DNA from: Thalassovita sp.
GTDB taxonomy: Bacteria; Pseudomonadota; Alphaproteobacteria; Rhodobacterales; Rhodobacteraceae
Assembly: GCF_963691685.1 (NCBI RefSeq)
Contig: NZ_OY829290.1
Span: forward strand, 3,621,501 to 3,685,500
Direction: 5' to 3'
Length of the DNA stretch: 64,000 nucleotides
Made by a program: the position numbers and the translations under genes. This document shows, piece after piece, positions 24,145 through 30,907 of this stretch (its first letter is position 1; each line of letters opens with the position of its first letter). The notes beneath the pieces are model-generated. The model did no database searches, had not been told where the DNA came from, and was given only the letters and a program-made list of their open reading frames with translations.

Positions 24145-26433
24145 ATGAACAAGGCAATCACCGACGGTCTCACCTTTATGCCCCCGGCCTTTGCGGCGGG
24201 GCTGGCACAATGGTCCAGCGGCGACGGCACGGCGGGATCGGCCAGCTATGACGGTGCCGCCAACGCGGCCTTGGTGCCGGCGGATGCAGATTTTGGCGGC
24301 TGCCTTGAGATGGTCAAAACCAACAGCACACAGCGGCTGCGCTACATGGGACAGACGCCCTTGCTGCCCGGGTGCTACCTGCGCATCACCGCGCGGGTCA
24401 AAGCGATCAGTGGCAACCTGCCCTCGGTGCGGATCGCGGGGTGGGCGGGCAATGCCAGTGACAGCAACGTCGGCGGTCTGGTAGAGGCCGGCCCCACAAC
24501 CAACCTCAGCCTTTATGGTGAGGTGGTCACGGTCAGCGCCATCGTCGGCACCGGCGCGCGCACAGGCGTGGATATGGTCTGGGGCGATGGCGCGATCTAC
24601 GGCCATTTCGGGCTGGACCTGACCGGCGGCAATGGCGGCGTGGTGCGCATTGATGATCTGGTGATTGAGGATATCACCGCCGCCTTCCACCGGGACATGA
24701 TGAACTGGGTCGATGTGCGCGACTATGGCGCGTTGGGCGATGGCACAAGTGATGACAGCGCCGCCTTTCTGGCCGCGGATGCGGCGGCCAATGGCCGTCG
24801 GGTGCTGATCTCAGCCGGGACGTATCGGCTGGCCTCCTCGGTAACGCTGGAAAACCCGGTGGAGTTTGAAGGCACGCTGAGCATGCCCGATGACGCCATC
24901 CTGTCGCTGACCAAAAGCTTTGATCTGCCGACCTATATCAACGCCTTCGGGGATGAGGTCCTGGCCTTCAAGAAGGCGTTTCAGTCGCTCTTGAACAATG
25001 CCGATCACGAAGGGCTGGATCTGGGCGGGCGCCGCATCAACATCTCGGCTCCGATTGACATGGCAGCGGCGGTGCCGAACCGCACCGAATATGCCCAACG
25101 CCGCCATATCCGCAACGGCATGTTCTACGTGGAAAACTCCAGCGATTGGGACACGGAACAGGTGACCTCGGCCGCGAGCTACGCGACATCCAACCACTGG
25201 CAGCTGACCGATGTCGACAATATCGCCAATATCCCCGTCGGGGCGCTGATCACCGGTGCCGGTGTCGGCCGTGAGGTCTATGTGCGCGAAAAGAATGAAG
25301 CAACGCGCGTCATCACCCTGTCTGCGCCGCTCTATGATGCGGTGGGGCGGCAGAATTACACCTTCACCCGGTTCAAATATGTGATGGATTTCAGCGGCTT
25401 CCAGAAGCTCTCGAAATTCTCCATGTCGGATATTGAGTTTCTGTGCAACGGCCGCGCCAGTGCGGTGCTGATGGCCCCGGCCGGGCTGATCTTTCATGTG
25501 AAGGACTGTTTCTTCACCACCCCCAAGGACCGCGCCATCACCTCACCCGGGGATGGCTGTCAGGGGATGCTGATTGACCGCTGCCAGTTCCTGTCAAATG
25601 AGGGCAACCTGCGGGTTCAGGACCGCAGCACCGTTGCGGTGAACGCCAATGCCAATGACGTGAAGATCCGCGACAACCGGATCACTCAGTTCCGCCACTT
25701 TGCCGTTCTGGGGGGCACCTCCTCCATCATCACCGGCAACCATTGGTTTCTGGGTGACAATGAACCCGATGGCGTGCGGGTGGCCGGGCTGGTGCTGACG
25801 GCGACACAGAACCGCGCCACGATCAATGGCAACTACGTCGACAACTGTTCCATTGAGTGGAGCAATGAACATGATCCGGAACCCGATTTTGCCTCTGAGT
25901 TTTCCTTCTCAGCGCTCAACATCACTGACAATATCTTTCAGTCGATCGGCTCCGCCCCCTGGTCACGCTTCATTGTGATCAAGCCGCATGGTCCGGGGCA
26001 TTTCATCAACGGGCTGACCATCGCCGGCAATATGTTCCGCGCCATCCATGGCAATCTGGACCGGGTGGATCTGGTCGACACAACCTTTGCCGATCTGGAC
26101 TACAGCCGCATCCGCAACGTGCTGGTGCAGGGCAACAGTTTCCAGTCGATCACCCAAGGGATCGAAAATCCGGCGCGGATCAGCCATGACCAAAACGCGC
26201 TGGATAATGTCTGGACGGTGGATTGTTCCGGGCCGCTGCCTTTTGGCGGTTATGCCCAGAACGTGGATTCCGTGGTGGCCCGCGGCAAGATTGCCAATGC
26301 CGCCAATGTGGCCAATTACGATTTCCCCTATGTCTCGACCGAGCAGGGCACAAACCGTGATCGGATCACGCTGCGGTTTTCAGAAAACACCGTGGGCAGC
26401 GTGACCGTTCTGGCGCGGATCGACAACAACTAG
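24145..26433 (+). CDS. pectate-lyase-superfamily (GH28-like) beta-helix protein
   Basis: A 762-residue protein without an obvious Sec signal. Residues 1 to about 180 form a beta-rich carbohydrate-binding-like domain. From about 190 the Pectate_lyase_3 motif DVRDYGALGDGTSDDSAAFL begins. A long right-handed beta-helix with many short Asn/Gly-rich turns follows, for example NDVKIRDNRITQFRHFAVLG and LTIAGNMFRAIHGN. Such proteins degrade or modify polysaccharides or serve as phage-like tail fibres or surface structures. The polysaccharide is not deducible. The gene is monocistronic and AGCG-poor for a ribosome-binding site (GGGAAAGG at -16). Confidence 0.78.
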   Translation: MNKAITDGLTFMPPAFAAGLAQWSSGDGTAGSASYDGAANAALVPADADFGGCLEMVKTNSTQRLRYMGQTPLLPGCYLRITARVKAISGNLPSVRIAGWAGNASDSNVGGLVEAGPTTNLSLYGEVVTVSAIVGTGARTGVDMVWGDGAIYGHFGLDLTGGNGGVVRIDDLVIEDITAAFHRDMMNWVDVRDYGALGDGTSDDSAAFLAADAAANGRRVLISAGTYRLASSVTLENPVEFEGTLSMPDDAILSLTKSFDLPTYINAFGDEVLAFKKAFQSLLNNADHEGLDLGGRRINISAPIDMAAAVPNRTEYAQRRHIRNGMFYVENSSDWDTEQVTSAASYATSNHWQLTDVDNIANIPVGALITGAGVGREVYVREKNEATRVITLSAPLYDAVGRQNYTFTRFKYVMDFSGFQKLSKFSMSDIEFLCNGRASAVLMAPAGLIFHVKDCFFTTPKDRAITSPGDGCQGMLIDRCQFLSNEGNLRVQDRSTVAVNANANDVKIRDNRITQFRHFAVLGGTSSIITGNHWFLGDNEPDGVRVAGLVLTATQNRATINGNYVDNCSIEWSNEHDPEPDFASEFSFSALNITDNIFQSIGSAPWSRFIVIKPHGPGHFINGLTIAGNMFRAIHGNLDRVDLVDTTFADLDYSRIRNVLVQGNSFQSITQGIENPARISHDQNALDNVWTVDCSGPLPFGGYAQNVDSVVARGKIANAANVANYDFPYVSTEQGTNRDRITLRFSENTVGSVTVLARIDNN

Positions 26434-26443
26434 CGGCGCTGGG

Positions 26444-26926
26444 TCAGAGGCCCAGATCCTCAGGCGTCAGCTCATAAGCGCGGGCAAAGCCGCCGTTCAT
26501 ATAGGCTTTGTCCACCTCAAAGATGGCAAAACAAAAGTCGGGGAAATCGATGTAGAGTTTCGATTTTGGATGGCTGGCCAGATAGTGGGCTGCCAGAGCG
26601 TCGCGTTCGCTGTCACCGGGGTTCACAAAGCGCACCTTGGCCATCAGCGTCAGCCGCGGGTGGGTCAGCGGATCGCCCTTGTCACCGGGTTCCCCCACCA
26701 GAAGCGAACAGCGCGGATCCTCTTTCAGGGCGCGGGTGTGATGCGACAGGTTTGACACCAGCGTCACAGGTGCCCCTTCGGGGGTGGTGCCCATCGCGAC
26801 GCGGGTCACCATCGGCAGGCCGGTGCCGGCCTCATTCACGGCAAGGGCGCCATAGCGCGCTTCATCGATCAACCCACGCGCCAGCGCGCGGGCCTCATCA
26901 TCGGTGTTTTGAACTAAATCAGGCAT
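26444..26926 (-). CDS. HugZ-like pyridoxamine-phosphate-oxidase-fold protein
   Basis: A 160-residue split-barrel flavin/heme-binding protein. It begins with DDEARALARGLIDEARYGALA, then VTLVSNLSHHTRALKEDPRCSLLVGE and GDPLTHPRLTLMAKV. This pattern belongs to the HugZ/PNPOx-like family, linked to heme utilisation or breakdown, although many members have other flavin roles. It is convergent with the beta-helix protein (10 bases apart). No hem or iron-uptake gene is nearby to support a heme role. Confidence 0.84.
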   Translation of the reverse strand: MPDLVQNTDDEARALARGLIDEARYGALAVNEAGTGLPMVTRVAMGTTPEGAPVTLVSNLSHHTRALKEDPRCSLLVGEPGDKGDPLTHPRLTLMAKVRFVNPGDSERDALAAHYLASHPKSKLYIDFPDFCFAIFEVDKAYMNGGFARAYELTPEDLGL

Positions 26927-26971
26927 GATCGCGATGTAGACCTGAGATCGCGAAATGACAAGCCGCGTGGT

Positions 26972-27619
26972 CTAAAACGCCCGCCAGAGGCCAAGTTTCA
27001 CACCACTTTCCTGCGCCCCGGTCAGCGCTTTGGACAGGCCCAGCTCCAGCTGCCACCCGGGGCGGATTTCATAAGTGGTGGAGGGGACGATACGCAGGAA
27101 CTCAGGCTCATCGGCGGCGCGACCGGCCTGCAGTTGCAGCATCCACCGGCGGCCACTGTTCAATGTCACGCCAAGGGTCAGGTCCGATTTCACGTCGACC
27201 TGCCGGTCACCGAGGTCAAATTCAACAAAGCTGTCCAAGGCCAACCAGCCGCCGCCCCAGCGCGTGTCAAATCCGCGGCCATAGGCTAGGCCCGGGCGCA
27301 GCACCTGCTGACCCGCGATCCGCCCCAACCCCAGTTCAAACGCCAACCGGTCCTGCCCCTGCGCCTTGATCGGCAGGCGGGCAAAAGCGATGGTTTTGCC
27401 CTGTCCGGTCACCCCGCGCCCCAGATCAAAGCCAACGGTCAGATTGGGCCGCAGCCCGTATTCCAGATAAAGGCCGGTGTAATAGCTTTCCTCATCAAAG
27501 GGTTCGGATGCGTAAAACGACAGGGATGAAAACCCTGTGCCTTGCTCAAGCAGCCACGCCCCCGCCAAGGCGGCGGCAGGGCAGTGGATCAGCAAGAAGA
27601 GGCATATGAGGCAGCGCAT
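26972..27619 (-). CDS. exported beta-barrel-like protein, unknown function
   Basis: A 215-residue product with a signal peptide (RCLICLFLLIHCPAAALA) and a mature part of alternating amphipathic strands (GLYLEYGLRPNLTVGFDLGR, LGVTLNSGRRWMLQLQAGRA). It ends in Phe, as outer-membrane barrels do. No named family. I prefer the ATG at 27619 because the signal peptide then starts normally. Upstream lies HugZ's start in the same strand direction only after a gap, so no operon is indicated. Confidence 0.65.
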   Translation of the reverse strand: MRCLICLFLLIHCPAAALAGAWLLEQGTGFSSLSFYASEPFDEESYYTGLYLEYGLRPNLTVGFDLGRGVTGQGKTIAFARLPIKAQGQDRLAFELGLGRIAGQQVLRPGLAYGRGFDTRWGGGWLALDSFVEFDLGDRQVDVKSDLTLGVTLNSGRRWMLQLQAGRAADEPEFLRIVPSTTYEIRPGWQLELGLSKALTGAQESGVKLGLWRAF

Positions 27620-27811
27620 GGGACATCCACGAAAGAAGCCCGGCAAGCTTGACCGAAAGCGGTAAACAGGGGGTTAACCCTGATTAACACGGCATGAATG
27701 CGGGCCCATTGCGCGCACCATCCCTCAGCGCTCAGATCAAAATAAGCGTGGATGAACGTTGCGGATTCAGGGGTCCAGCGCCTAGGCTGATCCTATTAGG
27801 AGGAGGTTCTC

Positions 27812-28132
27812 ATGCCTAAGATCTCGCAATCCAGCGATTTTCAGACGGTCATCACGACCTTTGAAATGACGCCAGGCACCTGCCACGATCTGCTCGAAGC
27901 ACTTCAGGATGCCTATGAACACTTCATCTCAAAACAGCCCGGTTTCATCGCAGCAGGCCTGCATGTGAATGATGCCCAGACCCGGATCGCCAATTATTCG
28001 CAATGGCAACGGCGCGAAGACTTCCAGGCGATGCTGCGCACCGATGAGATGCGCAAACGCAACCGGGTCATTGCCGGGCTGTGCAAAAGTTTTGAACCGG
28101 TGATGTATGACGTGGCGCATTCCTACGGCTGA
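27812..28132 (+). CDS. antibiotic-biosynthesis-monooxygenase (ABM) domain protein
   Basis: A 106-residue dimeric ferredoxin-like (ABM) domain. The pattern QPGFIAAGLHVNDAQTRIANYSQW followed by FQAMLRTDEMRKRNRVIA is characteristic. Members range from heme-degrading monooxygenases to putative quinol oxygenases; the catalytic activity here is open. AGGAGGT precedes the ATG at ideal spacing. The gene stands alone, convergent with trxC. Confidence 0.85.
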   Translation: MPKISQSSDFQTVITTFEMTPGTCHDLLEALQDAYEHFISKQPGFIAAGLHVNDAQTRIANYSQWQRREDFQAMLRTDEMRKRNRVIAGLCKSFEPVMYDVAHSYG

Positions 28133-28141
28133 CCCCGTCGG

Positions 28142-28573
28142 TCAGAGCGCGCCCTGCACCCATTGCACAATCGCCGGCGTTGGCATCGCCCCGGCTTTGC
28201 GGGCTTTTTCCTTGCCGCCTTGGAAGGCCGCCAGCATCGGGATGCCGCGGATGCCGTAGCGCTGCGAGGCTTTGGGATGGGCTTCGGTGTTCAGCTTGAC
28301 CAGCCGGGCGCGGCCCGACAGCGGCTGCACGGCCTGTGCAAACTGCGGCGCCATCTGACGGCAGGGGCCGCACCAGGGTGCCCAGAAATCCACCACCAGC
28401 GGCACCTCATCATTGCGCGCCGCCTTTTGCAGCGTGGCCAGATCTACCTCCACGGGTTTCTGCGCAAACAGCTTAGTGCCGCAGGTGCCGCATTTCGGCC
28501 CGGCGCTCAGCCGGTCCACCGGCACCCGGTTTACCTGTCCGCAGTCCAGACAGGTCAGTTTCTTGCCAGCCAT
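28142..28573 (-). CDS. trxC: thioredoxin 2 (zinc-ribbon thioredoxin)
   Basis: A 143-residue cytoplasmic thioredoxin. An N-terminal zinc ribbon (CLDCGQVNRVP...KCGTCGTKLF) marks it as TrxC rather than TrxA. The redox site is WAPWCGPCRQM (Cys about 70 and 73). The cis-Pro loop is GIRGIPMLAAF. The start is the third ATG in the frame, because GGAGG lies five bases before it. TrxC is often oxidative-stress induced, though no OxyR-type site is seen here. Confidence 0.93.
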   Translation of the reverse strand: MAGKKLTCLDCGQVNRVPVDRLSAGPKCGTCGTKLFAQKPVEVDLATLQKAARNDEVPLVVDFWAPWCGPCRQMAPQFAQAVQPLSGRARLVKLNTEAHPKASQRYGIRGIPMLAAFQGGKEKARKAGAMPTPAIVQWVQGAL

Positions 28574-28807
28574 CGCAGCCTCCGTTTTCATCTGCGTGCC
28601 GCGATATAGGATGTCACAGCAAAACCACAAGAGCTGGCAAATCCATCAACAGGCTTGCCCGATACCGTAATTCTACCCATAGTCAGCGTGTTCGTTAATT
28701 TCTTTCGTTGGTCGCAGCACGGTTTACGGCCCTAAGCCCAAGGTCAGCGATAGAGACACCAAGCTGTTTCAGTAAGCGGAGCAGCCACTATTTTAGGAGA
28801 CTACGGA

Positions 28808-29014
28808 ATGGCCAACGGCACCGTAAAATGGTTCAACACCACCAAAGGCTATGGCTTCATCGCGCCCGAAAACGGCGGCAAAGATGTGTTTGTGCATATC
28901 TCGGCTGTGGAACGTTCGGGCCTGACCGGCCTGGCTGACAACCAGAAGGTGACCTTCGATCTGGAAGCAGGTCGCGACGGTCGCGAACTGGCGGTGAACC
29001 TGTCACTGGTCTAA
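28808..29014 (+). CDS. cold-shock domain protein, copy 1
   Basis: A 68-residue single CSD RNA-binding protein of the CspA family. RNP1 is KGYGFIAPENG and RNP2 is DVFVHISAVER. It is an RNA chaperone induced by cold or stationary phase. TTAGGAGACTACGGA precedes the ATG. Almost every codon matches copy 2; the C-termini differ (ELAVNLSLV versus ESAVNIALA). A long untranslated leader without other genes precedes it. A terminator at 29049 separates it from copy 2. Confidence 0.95.
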   Translation: MANGTVKWFNTTKGYGFIAPENGGKDVFVHISAVERSGLTGLADNQKVTFDLEAGRDGRELAVNLSLV

Positions 29015-29048
29015 ACCGCCGACAGTTTTTTGTACATTTATGACATCG

Positions 29049-29076
29049 ACGGGCCCTCTGGGCCCGTTATTTTTTT
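29049..29076 (+). terminator. terminator of cold-shock copy 1
   Basis: ACGGGCCC / GGGCCCGT stem (29049-29056 with 29060-29067), loop TCT, followed by TTATTTTTTT. Confidence 0.92.
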
Positions 29077-29237
29077 GAATGGTAACTTGCCTTGTGGGGG
29101 GAACCGGCCCATATCTGAGGGGCTACGTTACACGCTTTCGACCTCTGCTCCTATTATACGGCTCAGTTTTTCGATCTTGCTGATGACCTGCCAGGCTGCC
29201 GCACCTCCGCGGGCAGCACATATTAGGAGACTACGGA

Positions 29238-29444
29238 ATGGCCAACGGCACCGTAAAATGGTTCAACACCACCAAAGGCTACGGCTTTATCGCACCCGAA
29301 AACGGCGGCAAAGATGTGTTTGTACATATCTCGGCTGTTGAGCGTTCGGGCCTGACCGGTCTGGCCGACAACCAGAAGGTGACCTTCGACCTGGAAGCAG
29401 GCCGTGACGGTCGCGAATCGGCCGTGAACATCGCGCTGGCCTAA
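29238..29444 (+). CDS. cold-shock domain protein, copy 2
   Basis: A 68-residue CspA-like protein identical to copy 1 except at a few C-terminal residues. The DNA is nearly the same from the AGGAGACTACGG ribosome-binding site through most of the gene, but the upstream leader differs. The duplication is therefore recent or kept uniform by gene conversion. It has its own leader and its own terminator at 29481, so the two genes are separately transcribed and can be controlled differently. Confidence 0.95.
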   Translation: MANGTVKWFNTTKGYGFIAPENGGKDVFVHISAVERSGLTGLADNQKVTFDLEAGRDGRESAVNIALA

Positions 29445-29480
29445 GCCCGCGACACAGCTGATAAAGCGTTAAGCAGATCG

Positions 29481-29506
29481 AAACGGGCCGTAGCGGCCCG
29501 TTTTTT
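29481..29506 (+). terminator. terminator of cold-shock copy 2
   Basis: AAACGGGCCG / CGGCCCGTTT stem with TAG loop, running into TTTTTT. Confidence 0.92.
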
Positions 29507-29535
29507 GTTGCCAATTTGTTACTTTGCCGCTCTGC

Positions 29536-30216
29536 TTACTGTGCCCCTGCCAGCAGCTGCAGCACCTGCGGCCCCAGCCCGGCAACGATCAGCGCCACAC
29601 CTTCGGCGTTCGGGTGAATGCCGTCGGACTGCATGTATTGCCCCAGTGCTGCGGGGTCATCACTGGGCAGCCCGTCAAAGAACGACGGCACGTATAGTGC
29701 GCCATATTGCGCCGACAGATCCGGCCAAATGCCGTTGAAGGCTGCTTCAAACTCAGGGCCATAGTTTTTCGGCGCCGCCATGCCGACCAGCAGCACATCC
29801 ATGTCCCTGGCTGTCACCACTTGCAAAATGCCATCGATATTGGCCCGCGTGACCTCCGGCGCGGTGCCGCGCAGCAGGTCATTGCCGCCAAGGGCGAGGA
29901 TCATCGCATCAAACGGTTCGGCCAGGGTCCAGTCAATGCGCGCTAGGCCGCCGGCAGTGGTGTCGCCCGAGACCCCGGCGTTGGTCACACTGACGTCTTG
30001 GCCCTGATCACGCAGCCAGGCCTCCAGCTGGGGGACAAAGCCATCGCCCTGCGCCAGCCCGTAGCCTTGGGTCAAACTGTCGCCAAAGGCCAACAGCCTC
30101 AGCGGTTCTGCGCCGACGGGGGCTGCCAGCAGAAAAAGCGGCAGCAGCAGGGTCTTGCCCCTCAAAATCGCCGCCCCATATGACAGAAACACACGAATAA
30201 ACAGGCTGATAGACAT
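29536..30216 (-). CDS. tesA: GDSL esterase/acyl-CoA thioesterase I (TesA), exported
   Basis: A 226-residue SGNH hydrolase, exported by a hydrophobic N-terminus (LFIRVFLSYGAAILR, then KTLLLPLFLLAAPVGA). Catalytic blocks: I, AFGDSLTQGYGL with the nucleophile Ser; III, LGGNDLLRG; V, SDGIHPN with Asp and His. It hydrolyses acyl esters or thioesters in the periplasm. The neighbour ybbA-ybbP (divergent) repeats the E. coli tesA-ybbA-ybbP arrangement. The chosen ATG overlaps the start codon of the ABC gene by two bases; a TTG or other start a little downstream is possible. Confidence 0.88.
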   Translation of the reverse strand: MSISLFIRVFLSYGAAILRGKTLLLPLFLLAAPVGAEPLRLLAFGDSLTQGYGLAQGDGFVPQLEAWLRDQGQDVSVTNAGVSGDTTAGGLARIDWTLAEPFDAMILALGGNDLLRGTAPEVTRANIDGILQVVTARDMDVLLVGMAAPKNYGPEFEAAFNGIWPDLSAQYGALYVPSFFDGLPSDDPAALGQYMQSDGIHPNAEGVALIVAGLGPQVLQLLAGAQ

Positions 30217-30907
30217 GGTGACTCCGGTTCTTTCCCTTACAGATGTGACGCTTTCGCTGGATGGCAACGCCGGGCGCATCGAAATCCTCCACGGCATTTC
30301 ACTGGATGTCCAGAGCGGCGAGAGCCTGGGGCTGATCGGTCCCTCGGGTTCCGGCAAATCTTCGCTGCTGATGCTGATGGGCGGGCTGGAACAGGCCACC
30401 ACCGGCTCCGTCACCGCGCTGGGGCAGGAGCTGACCACGATGAATGAGGATCAGCTGGCCCGGTTCCGCCGCGATAGTATGGGGATTGTGTTTCAGTCCT
30501 TCCATCTGATCCCCACCATGACCGCCCTGGAAAACGTCGCCACCCCGCTGGAGCTGGCAGGCCACCGCGATGCCTTTGACCGCGCTATGGAAGAGTTGCA
30601 GGCCGTCGGGCTGGAAGCGCGCGCCGATCACTACCCCTCGCAGATGTCTGGCGGCGAACAGCAGCGCGTGGCACTGGCCCGCGCCGCCGCCCCGCGCCCC
30701 AAGATCCTGCTGGCGGATGAGCCGACCGGCAATCTGGACGGCGCCAATGGCGCGGCGATCATTGATCTGTTGTTTGGGCTGCGTGACCGGCATGGTTCCA
30801 CCCTGGTGCTGGTCACCCATTCCCGTGAACTGGCCGAACGCTGCGACCGCGTGGTGCGGCTGCGCGACGGCCGCGTTGATCAAGCAGCCACAGGGGCAGC
30901 GGCATGA
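30215..30907 (+). CDS. ybbA: ABC transporter ATP-binding subunit (YbbA-type)
   Basis: A 230-residue ATPase of the LolD/MacB-like exporter class. Walker A is GPSGSGKSS, the signature is MSGGEQQRVALARA, and Walker B is ILLADEPTGNLD. The MSGGEQ/TGNLD combination marks FtsX-type transporters. It pairs with the large FtsX-like permease that follows, overlapping by ATGA. Together with TesA it is proposed to handle lipids or lysophospholipids at the membrane. The start coincides with that of tesA in opposite direction. Confidence 0.92.
   Translation: MVTPVLSLTDVTLSLDGNAGRIEILHGISLDVQSGESLGLIGPSGSGKSSLLMLMGGLEQATTGSVTALGQELTTMNEDQLARFRRDSMGIVFQSFHLIPTMTALENVATPLELAGHRDAFDRAMEELQAVGLEARADHYPSQMSGGEQQRVALARAAAPRPKILLADEPTGNLDGANGAAIIDLLFGLRDRHGSTLVLVTHSRELAERCDRVVRLRDGRVDQAATGAAA

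Noticed and set aside
29536..30438. Extended 300-residue form of the TesA esterase
   Set aside because: The first 74 residues are antisense to the ABC ATPase gene and contain no signal peptide.
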